Assembly (NCBI RefSeq): GCF_023343835.1 | Contig: NC_064440.1 | Location: 32,805,537 to 32,869,536 of the forward strand | Direction of reading: 5' to 3' | Length of the DNA stretch: 64,000 bases | Origin: Lagopus muta | Taxonomy: Eukaryota > Chordata > Aves > Galliformes > Phasianidae | Part shown: piece by piece, positions 47,000-60,602 of the stretch | Layout: every line of letters starts with the position of its first letter | Position numbering within the stretch: the first letter of the stretch is position 1 | The notes under the pieces: model-generated | Told to the model about the DNA's origin: nothing | Database searches by the model: none | The model's input: only the letters and a program-made list of their open reading frames with translations | Translations under genes and position numbers: made by a program

Positions 47000-49900
47000 C
47001 TTGAAGAGTTTCAGTTCTGCAGTTTCAAACCATTATTCTGGAGGATCATATTTCCATACTTACATCCACACCTCCTGGAAGAATACACATACACTGCTGC
47101 CTCCATTGAACCACTGCGATGCACTTTCCCTTTCATTATCAGGCACCTGCAAATACAAAGTCTTCTTGCAAATACGTGCATCGATGTCACTCTGAAAAGC
47201 TACTCTTCATGCATTAAGCAATTCCTTTCTTCTTACTCTGGCAACCACCATGCACTGTTGCTTATTCTAGAACTAGAGCCAAGTATGCTTGCTTGGCTGT
47301 TGCTCATTTCACCTATGGTATGGCACTTTTAGGCAATTGCATAATATGCAGACAGTAATTACAGAGCCCAGGGAGACCTGTTTTGTACTGGAGCCCAAAG
47401 GGGGGCTTTGCAGCAGAGACTGCTATCAGCTGGTTGCATCCTGTACTGCATTCCTAGGGCTGGCAATGGAAACCTGTAACCTGCGGGGATGCATTTTCCA
47501 AAGCACAACCAAGTTAAGTTGCCAGTTCACCAAAGTAAGCTTTTTTCTCCTTTTCCCATTTAATTCATGTGTTTCCTGTATACCTATCACTTTCCCATGT
47601 ATGATCTGGGTGTGGAATTACGCTGTGAATGCTTTGTCTGAATACATGTTGTCTTTGTGTTCAGTTGCAAACTGACTGCGAGAGCCTGAGATTTCACTGT
47701 TGATTGGGCTGGGTGAGCTGGAGGAGCCAGATCACTGTTTTATAACTCATTCAGTATCAGACCTTCAAAAATTCATTTTGTCAGCTACGTTTTAAGACTT
47801 TCTGACACAGAAAGTCTCTGTCTCTTCTGACTTCTGTCTCTGAAGTAATTGTGTTAGGACAAATTTTCAACAGTTTGCATGGGACAGAACAAGGATGCAG
47901 ACACAGAAGTCTGGTCAGTATTTGCCAAAATATTGCCCCATTCCCACTTCTCTGCACCCTAAGCAGTCAGAAACTCAGCCACCTAGCTTTCCTTCCTAAG
48001 AACTAAAATCGACTTCTTACATAGCACTGCACTGTCACCAATCTGCTATCAACTGTCCTCGTAGAGCTACACCTCAGATTCTTGTTGGGAAATATTTCCT
48101 GTTCTCTTGCATGGGCAACCCTTTGATGTGGTTTGGTCAGTCATAGCAGGCTATACAGTGAACTACAGTTAATTTTGAAGAAAACAAAATGGATAATTTC
48201 ACACCCCGTTAAACTAATAATTTCTTTCTGCATTACTGGACTTGGGCAATATTGTTTTCATCCCAGCTCAGCCTTCTACAGCCTCATAGCCATTACTGTG
48301 GAGCAGCCTTAATTAAATACAAACATTTTCCTCATCAAAACACTGTCTAAGGAATGTCAGACCTTGTCTCCTCAGATGCCATAAGGGGCCCATTATGTTA
48401 TCTAAACACTTCCAGAAAGCATTGCAAGGCATCGTGAATCACAGCATTACAAACAGGCACTCAAGGTGCTCTCATCTGTGTGTTCCCAGCCCCTTTAGTT
48501 GCCCCACCAGGATGCATCTGTAGGGGTAGACATAGGTCCAACCCCCTCAAACAGCAGCACCACAGCATGCCATTTCCCATCAGCCTTTCAGGCTGACTAG
48601 AAACAGAAGAGAAATCCAAGTCCCCGTGATATAAGAAGAGCAGCCTTGTAGGAGTTGAGATGTCATCTCTTTCACAGCTGTGCCTTTGGAGTTGCTGGGG
48701 ATGCCAGATCCCCATCAGGCTGTCCTCTTCTGCTAAAGGTGCAAGCAATTTAAACCACGTAAGTAGCAATCAGCTGCCCCAGCTTGGAGCCACGAGTGCC
48801 TCTCCATCAGGTAACTGCCCTGAAACATTTGTGCAAGGCCTCTAGGGAAGTGCCAGAGAAAATTTAGGGGTCTCGGTCCCAGGAAAATTAACTCATTCAT
48901 TCTGTTTGCCAGAACCATGCAGTCTGAAGGTGGTCTTCCATAAATCTTGTGAATTGCTATGAATCAGCTGATGTCAGCAAATACGACCATTGTTCAGAGC
49001 TTGGCCTTTCCTCCCGGACACATGCTGGGCCTCAAACTGTGCCACAAATCTCTTTACACTCAGTTGGAAAACGGGAACAAGTTTTTAAAAAGGAAGTTTG
49101 CAGTTTCTTCCACGGTTACCCCTTTCATTTTATACAAACCATTTAAAACACATTAAATGAGAACAAACATCACATGTCCTAAGTCCAAAAGCAGTTCCAA
49201 CAACAGTTTCTATTAAACACTGATGGCTCCCATGCCAAAAACATGAAACTCCCATGCCAAAAGGCAGATGCCATCATTTTGCCACATCACACTGAGCCTT
49301 GCACACTTACGTTCTCTCATTGTAAGACAGGCGTGTTGTAGGGACTTGGGTCCCTCACTGTGTTTATTCTCCTGCCATGGCCACTTAAGGAGCTCCAACA
49401 CACTGCAACACACCAGGGAAGAGCCACCTTCTCCCAGCACCTTGCCACCACCCCAGAAAGTTCCTCTTCTTGTTAGAAAGCTTTTCTTTGTCCTTCCACA
49501 TTGTGTTTTCCTTCCTCCGACAAGATATTTGTGTAGGCTTGCATGACTCACCTCTTTGTGCTCAGCCAGAATTTCACATCTGAATCCCAGTAGTTAACTG
49601 CCATGAAGAAGCGATGGTTTCCATTGAAGTTCAGCAAATCAGTTGGCATTAAGTTTCCACTGCACATTATTGGTTTCTTATATGTCACAGGAAAGCAACA
49701 GCTTCTGTTTGGACTTGGAAGTGTTTTGAGGTGCAGGACAAGCTGCCATCTGTCACACACCAAGAAAATGTAGCAGAACATCGGTGGGAAAGTTCAACCT
49801 TTACGGCCACATCACCAACATCCATCCCTGACTTCATGGGCCAAAGTAATAAAATAGGAAACAGTACTTTCAGAGCAGCAACTGTACTTCACCCATCCAT

Positions 49901-52900
49901 GGTAACTGGAAAAACTCCTAAATTATTGCTCAGATGTCTCAGAATGATAGCATAGTCCATCTTGACTTCAAGTTCTGAGGTGAGGAAACAGCCCCCTGTA
50001 AGCTCTGATAGGCTTCCAGTGCTCAAATACTTGCCCTTAGGTTCTCCATTCTCCATATTTATCCTCCACGTTTGTCTAGCAGCTGAGAGAAATAGACTAT
50101 TGTTGAGCATTATTTAACACGGTGCAAAATAACCTAGTGCTCTAACAATAATAAGATTACTTCTTACCAAGGACCCCGTGTAAAACTCCTGTGACACTCG
50201 CTGTTATCCCTAAGAGATGTTCATTTCACTCGTCATCCCGCATTCAAAAATATGGATCATTTTAAATACCCATGTATACCTTGTGTGCATAATTTTTCAT
50301 GATTTTAATAGGATTTCTCCTCCTCTGTGAAGCACCATGAAATGTAATATTTTCCTCAGAATGGGCCGTGAAATGTGTCTACCTTATCAGCAATTGGTAT
50401 AGAACTCACTCTGGATTGTCTGACTCACTGCATGCCTCCCTCCCACATTCAGTCTATTGGGCTGCTATTAGAAGACACACTGTCTAGCCTATTTTATTTT
50501 ATTTTTTAATGATAGCTGCAGTCTCAAAGGGATATGTGGCATTTTATTGCAAATGCACATGTTTCTGTTTCTTTCCTAGAGCTTAAGGAAGAACATTATG
50601 CCCAATTATCTCTGCTGGAGTGACTTTAGTCTTCAAGCACACAGCTATGATAACCTGATGTCTAGAAGCCTCACATGCAGCTCAAGATCCTGATGCAATT
50701 CTGAGGGGAAAAAAGTCCCTGCTCAACAACCACACTGGTGTCTGAGACCAGGAGCAATGCTAGGAGCACCAGTGAGCTATAAGTAGAAGATTTGTCCTGC
50801 AGAGAAGATCCTCGATATGAAAAACACCAGGTTATCCATGGATTTGAGGTTTGTTCATCTGAAGGAGCGACCTCCAGGAAAAAAGAAGTGCGTTCTGATT
50901 GCCCCAGACTGTAATTTAGTCTTGTATCTGCGAGTTTCAGGTTTTGTTCCAGTACATAATGGTTCAGAGGAATGCTTCCCAGCAGTCCTGCAATGCACAC
51001 TCCTTAATAACAGAGAGATCATTTATTGGAGAGAATGAACATATTCTTGCATAAGTCTCTTTTGTATAAGAAGTTTCAAGGATATGAAAGCAGCAATTAT
51101 CCTCACCTTGGCTAATACAATTAAGAAATTCTAAAGTACTGAGAAAACTCTGGTGCAGTTAGACTTTGAAAACTGTCTAACTATGAGTTGTCGTTTGCCA
51201 GTGAGCTATAGTTAGGTCAAATTAAGTCTGAGGTGCAGGGAATGATCAGAAGGCAGTCAGAGGCTGTGGGCTGGGCTTTCCACTGCAGTCCTGAAGCAGG
51301 ACCCAAACCCTCCGCCAGCCGCCACCAGGAGCTACAGGCACTCGTGAGTTTTCAGGGCACTGATCACGTTTTTCTGCAAACTTAAGCAGAAACATTACAT
51401 TTTTAGTGATGACCACAAAACTAATTCTACTCCCAATCCAAAGCAGAAATGCCTTTGGTAACAGGAACAATGCTGCTTCACTAAAACCTCTCTTGCTGAC
51501 TCCAGCTTCTGTGAAAGAGGTAGGTTGGTGCATACAACGGGGCACAATTCAAATAATTCGTCTTTGATAGGAGGTAGAAAAAAAAATACAGCAGGATTAT
51601 TGCTGCTTCAATATCATCAGAAATAAAGCAATCATGGATTGGCACTGCAATGAATTTAACAGAGCAGAAGGCATGGGTCACAGAAGAACATAGGCACAAG
51701 CATGCATCCTGAAATCAGTCCATAACAAGTGGAAAACGCAACTTGAAGAAGAGGAGGGCATATAGAAATCCTTACATGACTGCTACTGAGGGAAAGGAAA
51801 TGACTTATTTGAGGTGCTTGCAAGTGGTAGAAGGAGAGGCTTATTTTGCATTAGCAAGTAGATGTCTACTGATGAGAAGGAAGCAGCCCTGTGTGGCTGA
51901 GGATGCTGACGAACCTTCATCAGATCTGCCTTGGATAGATTCTGCTTTCTGGCTTATTTTGCCTCAGCAGAGAGGGAGGGTGTTGCTCTGAACAGGACTG
52001 AGATTTCAGTGCCCTTGATCTCCAAAGTACAGGAATAAAACACACAAAGTTTCAAGACCTTTGAATAAGAATTGATACCTACTGTTTAGAACAAATAGTA
52101 TTTCCAATTCATTTTGAAAGACAATTAAGTGAAAAATAGGATGAGCTCTATCTTCCTATTGGCTTAGTCATACTCGACTGCTTTGGTTACAGTATGCATA
52201 TAATTTCAGATTTTGTTTGGGAGGGTAATGAATGCAAAGCTCACCACACAGGCTTGCTTAGATCTGCTGCTGGCAGAACCCAGTGAGGGGATGCTCCTAA
52301 CAGCCTCATGAAAGCCACCCTTCCACCCACTGCAAGGTTTGCCTGTATGCGTGTGCTGATCTGATGCTAATACAAAGTGATTTTTCAATGGAGAACTGGA
52401 TAATACAACGTGGGGATAGCACCCCAGCCTTTGGGATCCAAGTGCTGAGAGCAGCTTACATTACACTCATTTCCCCAGCTCCCAGTTATCTTGGTGCTAA
52501 GATAACTTGTGAAGAACATTACGTTATCATTAGCAAGAGAGAGACCCAAGAGATCCAAGTGTTTGTCCTGGATAATCTCCCTCCTTATTAACAGCAGACT
52601 TATGCAGGCATAAGTGATTCACCTGTAGTTAAATGGGTAAAAGCTTTAATTTACAACAAGGGATTTATCTGGGAAGGAAGGAAAATAATTTCACGCCTCA
52701 TTGTTTTTCCATGATCCCATTACACCAGGGGATGACGCTTCCATTATATCACTCAAATATGAGATAAGCATACCACACCAAGGTCTGCTTTCTTTCTCTA
52801 CTATGCTGGAACATGCAAGTAGTTGGAGACAGGAGGGTCTGGATGCTTGATATGTCTTAAGCATGCAGAAATGCCTTTGCATCTGAGCAAAGGAATGTCC

Positions 52901-53346
52901 TGGGGAAGCAGGAGGTGGGAGGAGGCACAGTGTCCATCAGTCGTGTGAGCCAGCACAAGCTGTGCAGAAGGCAAAGAAGAGGCCCTGCAGTAGCCTGAGG
53001 ACTCCCCATTTGCTGAGCATCACAGGTTTGCTGCAGGGCAGAGGTGTCAGAGCTTTTCACAGGAGAGGTCATCAAGATCCTTTTATAAGAGGCAATAAGC
53101 ACTAAGGAAGCGGGCTTCCTCCTCTTGTATAGTTATATAGTTCAGCAACTGAACTGAAGTGAGAAGCCTGTCCCATGAGCAGCAAACTCATTGAAATCTA
53201 ATTTTCTCTCTTTTTGTGCATATCTGAACTCACGGGAAGATAAGAAAGGGTGAATCCACGCTAGGAGCCTGCTCATCCCTAGGTACCTCAGTACAGAGCA
53301 TTGCTGCCATACTCCTAAGGCCTGGGGAAAGCACAGAATTTGGCTG
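47000..53346. other. Non-coding upstream flank
   Basis: No gene or CR1 recognised. A 14-bp word, CTCCCATGCCAAAA, is repeated at 49227-49240 and 49249-49262. Open frames of up to 128 codons (47289-47675 plus) have no recognised domain. Confidence 0.42.
49227..49262 (+). repeat. Direct repeat, 14 bp x2, period 22
   Basis: CTCCCATGCCAAAA is present twice, separated by ACATGAAA. Small local duplication. Confidence 0.7.
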
Positions 53347-53410
53347 AAATCACAGAATTGTAGGGGTTGGAAAGGACATCTAGAGATCATCAAGACAACA
53401 AGTTCCAGCC
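53347..53410 (-). mobile_element. CR1 LINE, very short degraded fragment, antisense
   Basis: AATCACAGAATTGTAGGGGT, TTGGAAAGGACATCTAGAGA and TCATC match the reverse complement of the CR1 3' terminus; similarity fades into AGTTCCAGCC. Old and truncated. Confidence 0.7.
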
Positions 53411-55224
53411 TCCCCAAGCTGCATGAGGACACAAAACTTCTGTTTATTGAAATCTTAGCACCAGGCATTGCCCAAATATTGCAGCTCCTTTGTACAAGCT
53501 GAAGAATATTATCTTATTAAGGTAATGCAGCACCATTTTCTGTACTGATCAGCAGAAAATGTAGTACCTTAAAATCTATTTTAAGAGGTTAAAAATTCCA
53601 CAAGGTGTCAAGCAGCTTGACATTCAAATTATCAGCAAGACGAACAATACTGAACCCCTAAAATAGCTCATGAGCCTCAACAAGTTTTTTTCCACTGTGT
53701 CCAGATACGCATCCTTTACAAGCATGACACCCCACGTCATTACATTTTAGTCTACAGTGTGGGTATAGGGAACAGCCTCAAACTCCTTGGGGTGTGAGGG
53801 CCATTCCCATTATGAATCACTGTTTACTGAGTCACCAGCAGCTGGGCTTTCTGTCTGAAAGGATTAAGAGCAAGGAGACAGTGAGGCTCACCTTTGAGTT
53901 ACTATGCTTCCCCATGTGATCCAAGCCAGCTCTCCTGGAGGCAGCATCCTCTTGAAAGCCATGGGATGGCACTGCAGCTATTGCTCTCCTCTTTCACCTT
54001 TGAGAAAGTTTATAAACCAGGTTAAGTTTTTTGGGAGATTTTCTGCTAAGTTTCAGACAAAATTGAGAAATTCTGCCATAATACTGCAGATTGCTGGCAA
54101 CTGAACATCCCCACTGACAAGTGCAGTTGTGTCTCATTTCTGATACAATCTTTTGCCAACACTGAATCCCAAACCTCCACAGTTTCCTTGAGACTTTTTG
54201 GTTTTAACCAGTCCGACTTATGGGGCAATATTATTTAACCTACCTGAAGTCAACAAACTCTCAGGCTTTATTTCCAATCGGATCAGGCTGGAATGAGAGA
54301 AGCAGACTAAAACATGCAGCTGGCTTCACCACCTGCTGCCAATTTGGGGAGTTTCTTCCAAGTGGATGAAGGGTCAGAGGAAAAACCTTGCAAGTTCCCA
54401 TCTCATTTATCGGGGTACCTCTTCCTGATCATTTGTACAAAACGTGGGAGGGATTGACGGTCTGTAACAGAGGGACTGAAACCAGTGAGAAAAGCCCATC
54501 AGCGTGGCCTGGAGGGTGAGCACAGTTCAAGCAGCCTTGCTCTTGCACTGGGTGATCTTCTGTTCTTGTCTCTGCAGGCTGGGGAGTGACCTGCTCTCTC
54601 AGGCAGCCAAAGGCCTGAGCCCCAGCAGCCTTCCAACACAGTCTGCACAGGGGGAGGCCCGTTGGTAGGAGCTCCACTAGAACACCTGAGCCCTATGAAT
54701 TAACTGTAATTTGCAAGTCTTTAGAACAGCACAGGAGAGGACAAGACTTTCAGAAGCACCTGGGGCTGTTCTGAACAAGATCTCATTGACTTTCAACAGC
54801 GATTTCTTCTGCTACATGCCGTAGGTGCACAGAGGTAAAGCAGGTGCAAAGGTTGGGCAGGCACTCAGCCTGCTCATGATTACCTTAAGCTAAGCAGGCT
54901 GATGCAGCAGGGCCTCAGCAAAGCCCTTCCTTTATTTCTGATCCATTTCAGAGCATGACCTTGGCCTTGCAAGTTCTGCTCTGAAGTACAAAGACTCAAA
55001 GAGAAACTCAGCTGCCAGCACTCTGCTGTGGTTCCCAGACATGCTGATTTTGCAGGAGTTCAGTATAAAAATGGTCGTAACTCAACTTATGTTGAAGCTA
55101 AAGGACCTTCAGAAGAACATTCTGCTTCTTGGGCCGGGCTGGCACTTGGAATGGGCTGCTGTGGTGGGCACCAACTCAACATCCACTCTGAAATTTTGAG
55201 TTCTGAGCTCCAGAGGGCAAGTCT
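53411..55224. other. Non-coding upstream flank
   Basis: Nothing recognised; no long open frame. Confidence 0.4.
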
Positions 55225-55475
55225 GGAGTGACTTCAAACTAAAGGGAGGAAGATTTAGATGAGATGTCAGGGGGAAGATTTTCACTTAGAGGGCAGTGAG
55301 GTGCTGGAATAGATTGCCCAGAGAGCTTGTGGATGCCCCTGTCCCTGGAGGTGGCCAAAGCCAGGCTGTATGGAGCCCTGGGCAGCCTGAGCTAGCAGCT
55401 GGCAACTCTGTCCACAGCAGGATTTGCATGGGCTCTGAGGCCCTTTCCAACCCAAGCCACGCTGTGACTATGACT
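55225..55475 (+). mobile_element. CR1 LINE, 3' fragment
   Basis: Sense CR1: CTTCAAACTAAAGGGAGGAA, GAGGTGCTGGAATAGATTGC, GAGCTTGTGGATGCCCCTGT, then CCTTTCCAACCCAAGCCACG. Part still translates as CWNRLPRELVDAP, a CR1 ORF2 motif, but the frame is short and broken. Confidence 0.92.
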
Positions 55476-57106
55476 TTAGCCTACAGCTCCCCTTCAGTCC
55501 TATAAAAGTGGGAAGAGATGGACACTACAGCCCTAGTTTGGAATGAAATGCTGCTTTGCATCTGGAGACATGTGTCTTCAGCCACTCTGAGCCTCAGATA
55601 CACAACAGAATATTTGCACATACTACTTGCAAAAAGAAAACGAAACTTTACTTGCGTGATTATGTCTGCAGGTATCTGCAGATGGGTGGAGGACAGGTTT
55701 ACCCAAAACGTGCCTGGAGAGAAAAGATCTCAGTGCTTTGTAGCAGCGACTTTAACTACAAGCAAAGGTTCAGGGAGGTGCCAAACGAGGGCAGTGCGTG
55801 TGGCTGCTCTAGGCGCTTTGGGCGAGGGGGGGCTCCGGCGAGCTCCCAGGCAGCACATGCAGCAGTCGCTGTGCATCGCCAGGTGTCGTTGCTGTGCCGC
55901 GTTTGTTCTCCACTCGCCTTCGCTGCCCTCGTAGGGAAACACCGGGGATGGGCTTTCCGGGTCCGGAAAGGACCAGCAAGAAAGGTCAAGGGATGAAAAC
56001 GTAGCCCTCGCTGCTTGCTGTAAGGCAGATCCTGTGCTTGCACAGTACCCGTTGGGGAGGGTGGGAAGACTGCTCTTTCAGACACCAAACTGCTGATGGA
56101 GACTGCCAGAACTGGGGATAATTCTGGCTCTTCCACAGTACCTGGACTATCAGACCCGGTACAGGAGCTCAGCCCCTTTCCCCAGCAATGAAGTCAGCTC
56201 ACACCATGCATGTCCCATTGCTGCCCACCAGTTTCTGCTCAACAGAAGACAAGCGAGCTGTGTTTGGCAGCACCTCGCTCAACACAAACTCTTTCTGGGA
56301 TTAAGTGCCCTGGTGTAAATTCAGACAGCTCTGGCAACCCCAGCAGGGTGATGTAGGTCTGCTGGCTGTTTGGCACTGATGGTCCCATTGAAATCCACCT
56401 CCACAACCAAACCCGCACTGCTGAAACTTTCACAGATCTGCCAATGGTTGGGTACCTATTGCTCAGATCGATGTTTTTCCCTCTGTGGCATTCATTCCAG
56501 AGCTTCTTTGTGAGGGGCACCTGGCAGATGGCATTGGGAACTTTTAAAACAACTCGTGCAGCAGCTACGCTAAAGCTCAGCAAGAATTATTTCATAAAAC
56601 AGCTTTCAAATACAGAAAACCCTATTTCCACCTCAAACATCACTAGCTTTAGCTCAAGTTGGGCAAGTTTTTTTGTGTGGAGCCCCAGCCCTTAGCTCCA
56701 GCCCGAGGGCCATACAATTGCATTGGACATCCACCAAAAATCACATCAAGAGGTTTTATTTTTTTAAAATGCTTGTGGGGACTTCTAGGATATGGAATCT
56801 CCTTTAGGCTTCCAGCAGAGGTTTTGGTTGGTCTTTATGCACTGCCTCAGAAAAATAAATTCAGGTGTACAGGAATCAGGATATTCCCTCAGCTATTGCA
56901 GGCACTTTTAGTGAGCTCTCCTTCCAAACCTTCAGCTCGCTCACCTGTAAATCTTGTTTATACCTGGTGAATTAAGTACTCTGAAACTTAACTACGTTCA
57001 CTTGCTTTCTGGGTTCCCAGCTCCCTTTACACAGCAGGAGAAAGCTCCTTATCCTTCTCACTCCTCTGAACCTCCACTCAGAGGAAATAAGCAGCAATTC
57101 AGCATC

Positions 57107-57138
57107 TTTTTTTCCTTTTTTCTTTTTTTTTTTTTTTG
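57107..57138. repeat. T-rich tract
   Basis: T runs of 7, 6 and 15 bases, interrupted only by CC and C. Confidence 0.75.
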
Positions 57139-58957
57139 GTTTTACAATCCACCAACATCCTAGAGGCACTTTATATCTTTGGTACCCTTGGGCAAATGGC
57201 ATGAAATAAAACAGACTGTAATCCGATACATGGCCCAGCAGGATGAAAAAGCCAGAGTCCCTTGCAGGTTCAGCATTGCATTGCTGGCGACAGCAGCCAT
57301 CCCTGCAAGCTTTTTGGATATAAATGAGATTCTCTGGCTTGCTTTGCCAGAAGCAAGAATTTGGGACACAAAGCAGCCTCTGCACATCCACCCAAGCTTG
57401 CCCAGTAGAAGGCAGGGAGTTGTGTGACTGTCCTGGAGGTGTTCTCTGAAAATCTCATGCCGAAATATGAAGTCATCCTGCAACATGTGTTGCTGTCCCC
57501 ACATCAGAGGAGAGCGCATTGTAAATACTGCCAATGCCTATTAAGGGGTTTTGCTTTACTGAAGCTGGCAAACAAATACGTGTTTGAGAGCTGAACTAGC
57601 TCGGAGAGCTTTAGCCTTTGGATTACTTTCTAATGAACTCCCCATAGTCCAGCCATTTAATTTCATTAAATTGCCAAGATGGTGTCAGTTAAAGACTTGG
57701 GTCAAGAGGCATACTGCTGGTTTTTCACAGACCTCATCAGGACAAAGTGTATTCCTCTGTTTAAATAGATACAGTTTTACAAACTCCTGCATCGTACAGT
57801 AGCCTAGGCCAGTTTTTTTCCATCCACATCACTAGAAAACTCAGCAGGAGTCACCTTCAGGCAGAAGAAAACATCATGTTTTGGGGTTTGTTTGTTTGCT
57901 TTTTTCTTTATTTTCTGCTTTTCTGGCCCCGCTTACCCAGAAATATTCTCTCATCTCCAGTTACTCATATTTTCCTCCTCCCATCCCACTGCATGGACTT
58001 CAGCCCATCCAACCCATCCCATCCAACAAGGATATTGTTACCAGATCTACACCTTGGCTCAAGGAGACACTCAACCCTTTGGCTCACACCAGGACCCTTC
58101 TCAATGTTTTGAAGAAAGGGTTTGGGCAATTTGGTCCATTAATTCAGTCCTTTGTGGGAGGTTTCAGCACAGAGAGGAAAACCCACTCCCGGAGCACCTA
58201 CCCCATTCCTCCCAGGGCAGAAGGACCTTCTACATGAGGCTGGACCCAAAGACTGCCAAAGCTCTCTCTCACTACCCTTACAGGTTTTGGAATCAATCCA
58301 TGCTAACCTGCGAGATCAGCAATCCTTCAACAACTGAGCGGAGTGAAATTTAATTTACAGAATGGATGACTGTCAGTGTTTGGCTGCACCCTAACGGGGC
58401 TGTGCAATGCCTCAGTTCTGGGCAGGATGCTGCCACAGCACTGGCTTGCCTGGACTGGGTACATGGCCTCAAATCCACTTAGTAATGCTGATCTGTCTCT
58501 TTTTGCCTCTTGTGTAGGAATTTTCTCTTAAAATAGAGTCAGACTGGCTGCTCTGGATCTCAGCAAGCTGCAGAAAGTTGCATTGCCAGCTTGTAACAAT
58601 CTGCAGCAATCCTGACTCCCATTGGAGAGGGCAGAACCTGGGGGTTCTGAGGACATCAGTGAGGACATCAATCCCCTTCATCCTACCCTTAACACTCAGT
58701 CATTGCTGCAGATATGGCCAGGATTTTCTCTCCAAGAAAGAGCATTGCAAGTGAAAAGTCTAAACAAAAAATGCCCTCTAGAGTATTGCCACACATGTAT
58801 ATAGTGAGCAGAAAGGCAGTGTGTTACAGTGTCCCAACACAGTAACAGAATCCCTAAAAGACAAAGATTAATCAAAGAAGTACAGGTGGGGATTCCCTCA
58901 TGCCAGATATCCCAGCTGGATCTCACAGATCTCATACAAGTTTATCCATTTTATCAA

Positions 58958-59009
58958 GTAAATAACAAAGCCAGCATCAGCCTGTAAATAACAAAGCCAG
59001 TATCAACCA
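58958..59009 (+). repeat. Tandem duplication, 26 bp x2
   Basis: The unit begins GTAAATAACAAAGCCAG and continues (C/T)ATCA(G/A)CC. The two copies abut with about two or three differences. Confidence 0.8.
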
Positions 59010-60064
59010 CTCACCTACTCCAGCATGCTTCAGATCAAGTCCTTTCCATTAGCACTGCAGATCCAGAAGGCTGAGTCAGACACCTAAGCTCTTTTGGTGC
59101 TTTAAGACATACATGTTGAAAGGCAGCTTCATCTCCTAAGCTGAGAGAGGGGAGAAGAAAGGAAGGAGCCTCTATTCGGATGTGTAGCAGCAATCTTAGC
59201 TTCATTGAGAAGACAAAACAAACATCTAAATTCACAGTAGACATTTCTATTAATCCGGACAGGGCTTGATTTAGGTTAGGAAACAAAACAATATCACCTT
59301 CAAATAGCGGTTTGCAAGTGTTAATCTTGCTCTGAATAGTTATTTCTGTACAGAGTGCCATGAATTGTGGAAATACAGACAAAATAAAGGACGGTCAAGA
59401 ATTGCAGCAAGATAGAGTGTGCTTTTTGCAAAGATACACTCTGGTTTGGCCACAAGCTCCAGGAATAATGCTGTATGTCCTGTGCTGTGCAAGGAGTTGA
59501 GCACAGTGTTCCCTTCTGTCCCAGCAAGATGCAATCTTCACACAGCCCCACACCTATCAGTAGCAGGAGAAGCCCTGAACATCCCACATTGTGTTTCTCA
59601 GATGTGGATTTTACTCTTACAATTACAAATTCAGTGCAAAAAAAATGGAAATAAAAGTTTAAAAGGTCAGACTTATCAGTAGTTCAGTATGAAATTACCT
59701 TTGAATTGCACTCTGGTACATGTCAGCGTCAGTTTCTTCACGTCTTTGAAATATTCCCAGTAAAGCCTTCTCTGGTGTGAGTAAGCAGTGTCTGAGTACC
59801 ACCGTGCTGCATGCACACTCTGTTGGGATGGAAAAAAATTATCAACACTCTTGCATAAGTTCTACTCCTCCTGTGTCCAGTAGGTTTTAAAAAGGAGGAG
59901 TTCAGATAGAGATTATTCAGACCTGGAGAGATTTCCATACAGACCTAAAGGTTTGATCACTTTTACTAACTCAGAGAAGAGATTAATAGCCTGAGAGCAA
60001 TACGACAGTAATCAATGCAGAGCATCTTGGCAATGTGCATCAAAAGAAAAAATACATGCTGTGC

Positions 60065-60103
60065 TTTTTTTCTCTCTTTTTTTTTTTCCCTTTTCCCATT
60101 TTT
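60065..60103. repeat. T/C-rich tract
   Basis: Pyrimidine-only run of about 33 bases (T7, CTCTC, T11, CCC, T4, CCC), followed after one A by T5. Confidence 0.7.
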
Positions 60104-60602
60104 GGGGAGTGAGCATCCTGCATGTCCAGCATCTCAGGGTGCTCAGCACTGGCTGTTTGGTGATGGGCTGAGGTACAGCAGCTGGAGATGCTCCAATGAT
60201 GAACTGGCTCAGGCTAACTTCCTCTGCATCAGCATCCAGTAGTTCTGGTCATTCAAGACTAGACAGCAGGCTAGATCAACCTTTAGTGTGGGCTAATCTC
60301 AGCTGCTCTTAATGTTCTTAAATGCCCATGTCAAGGAGGAAAAAGCAGAGCTTCACCACGACAATTTAAGAGAGCTACTGAAGCAAGTCTAGCAGGGATA
60401 AGCAGATCTCCCCTTGACACAAGACTACAGCGTAAGCAATTTCTGCAGGGAAGTATGCAAAGTCCCCAGTCCATTGTTCACCAACCTGGGACGGATTTAG
60501 TTCATTAAAAATAGTTAATGGGATGTTAATGGCACTTAATTGCATGCATTGTGCTGGTTTTGCAGTGATTTTTTTTCCCCCTCGATTCACAAAGATGGGA
60601 TT

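Larger units (their letters stand above)
55476..60602. other. Non-coding upstream flank
   Basis: No exon supported. The segment 55780-55990 is modestly CpG-enriched relative to its surroundings but too short to call an island. A T-rich tract lies at 57107-57138, a possible conserved element at 57540-57700, a 26-bp tandem duplication at 58958-59009, and a T/C-rich tract at 60065-60103. Confidence 0.42.
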
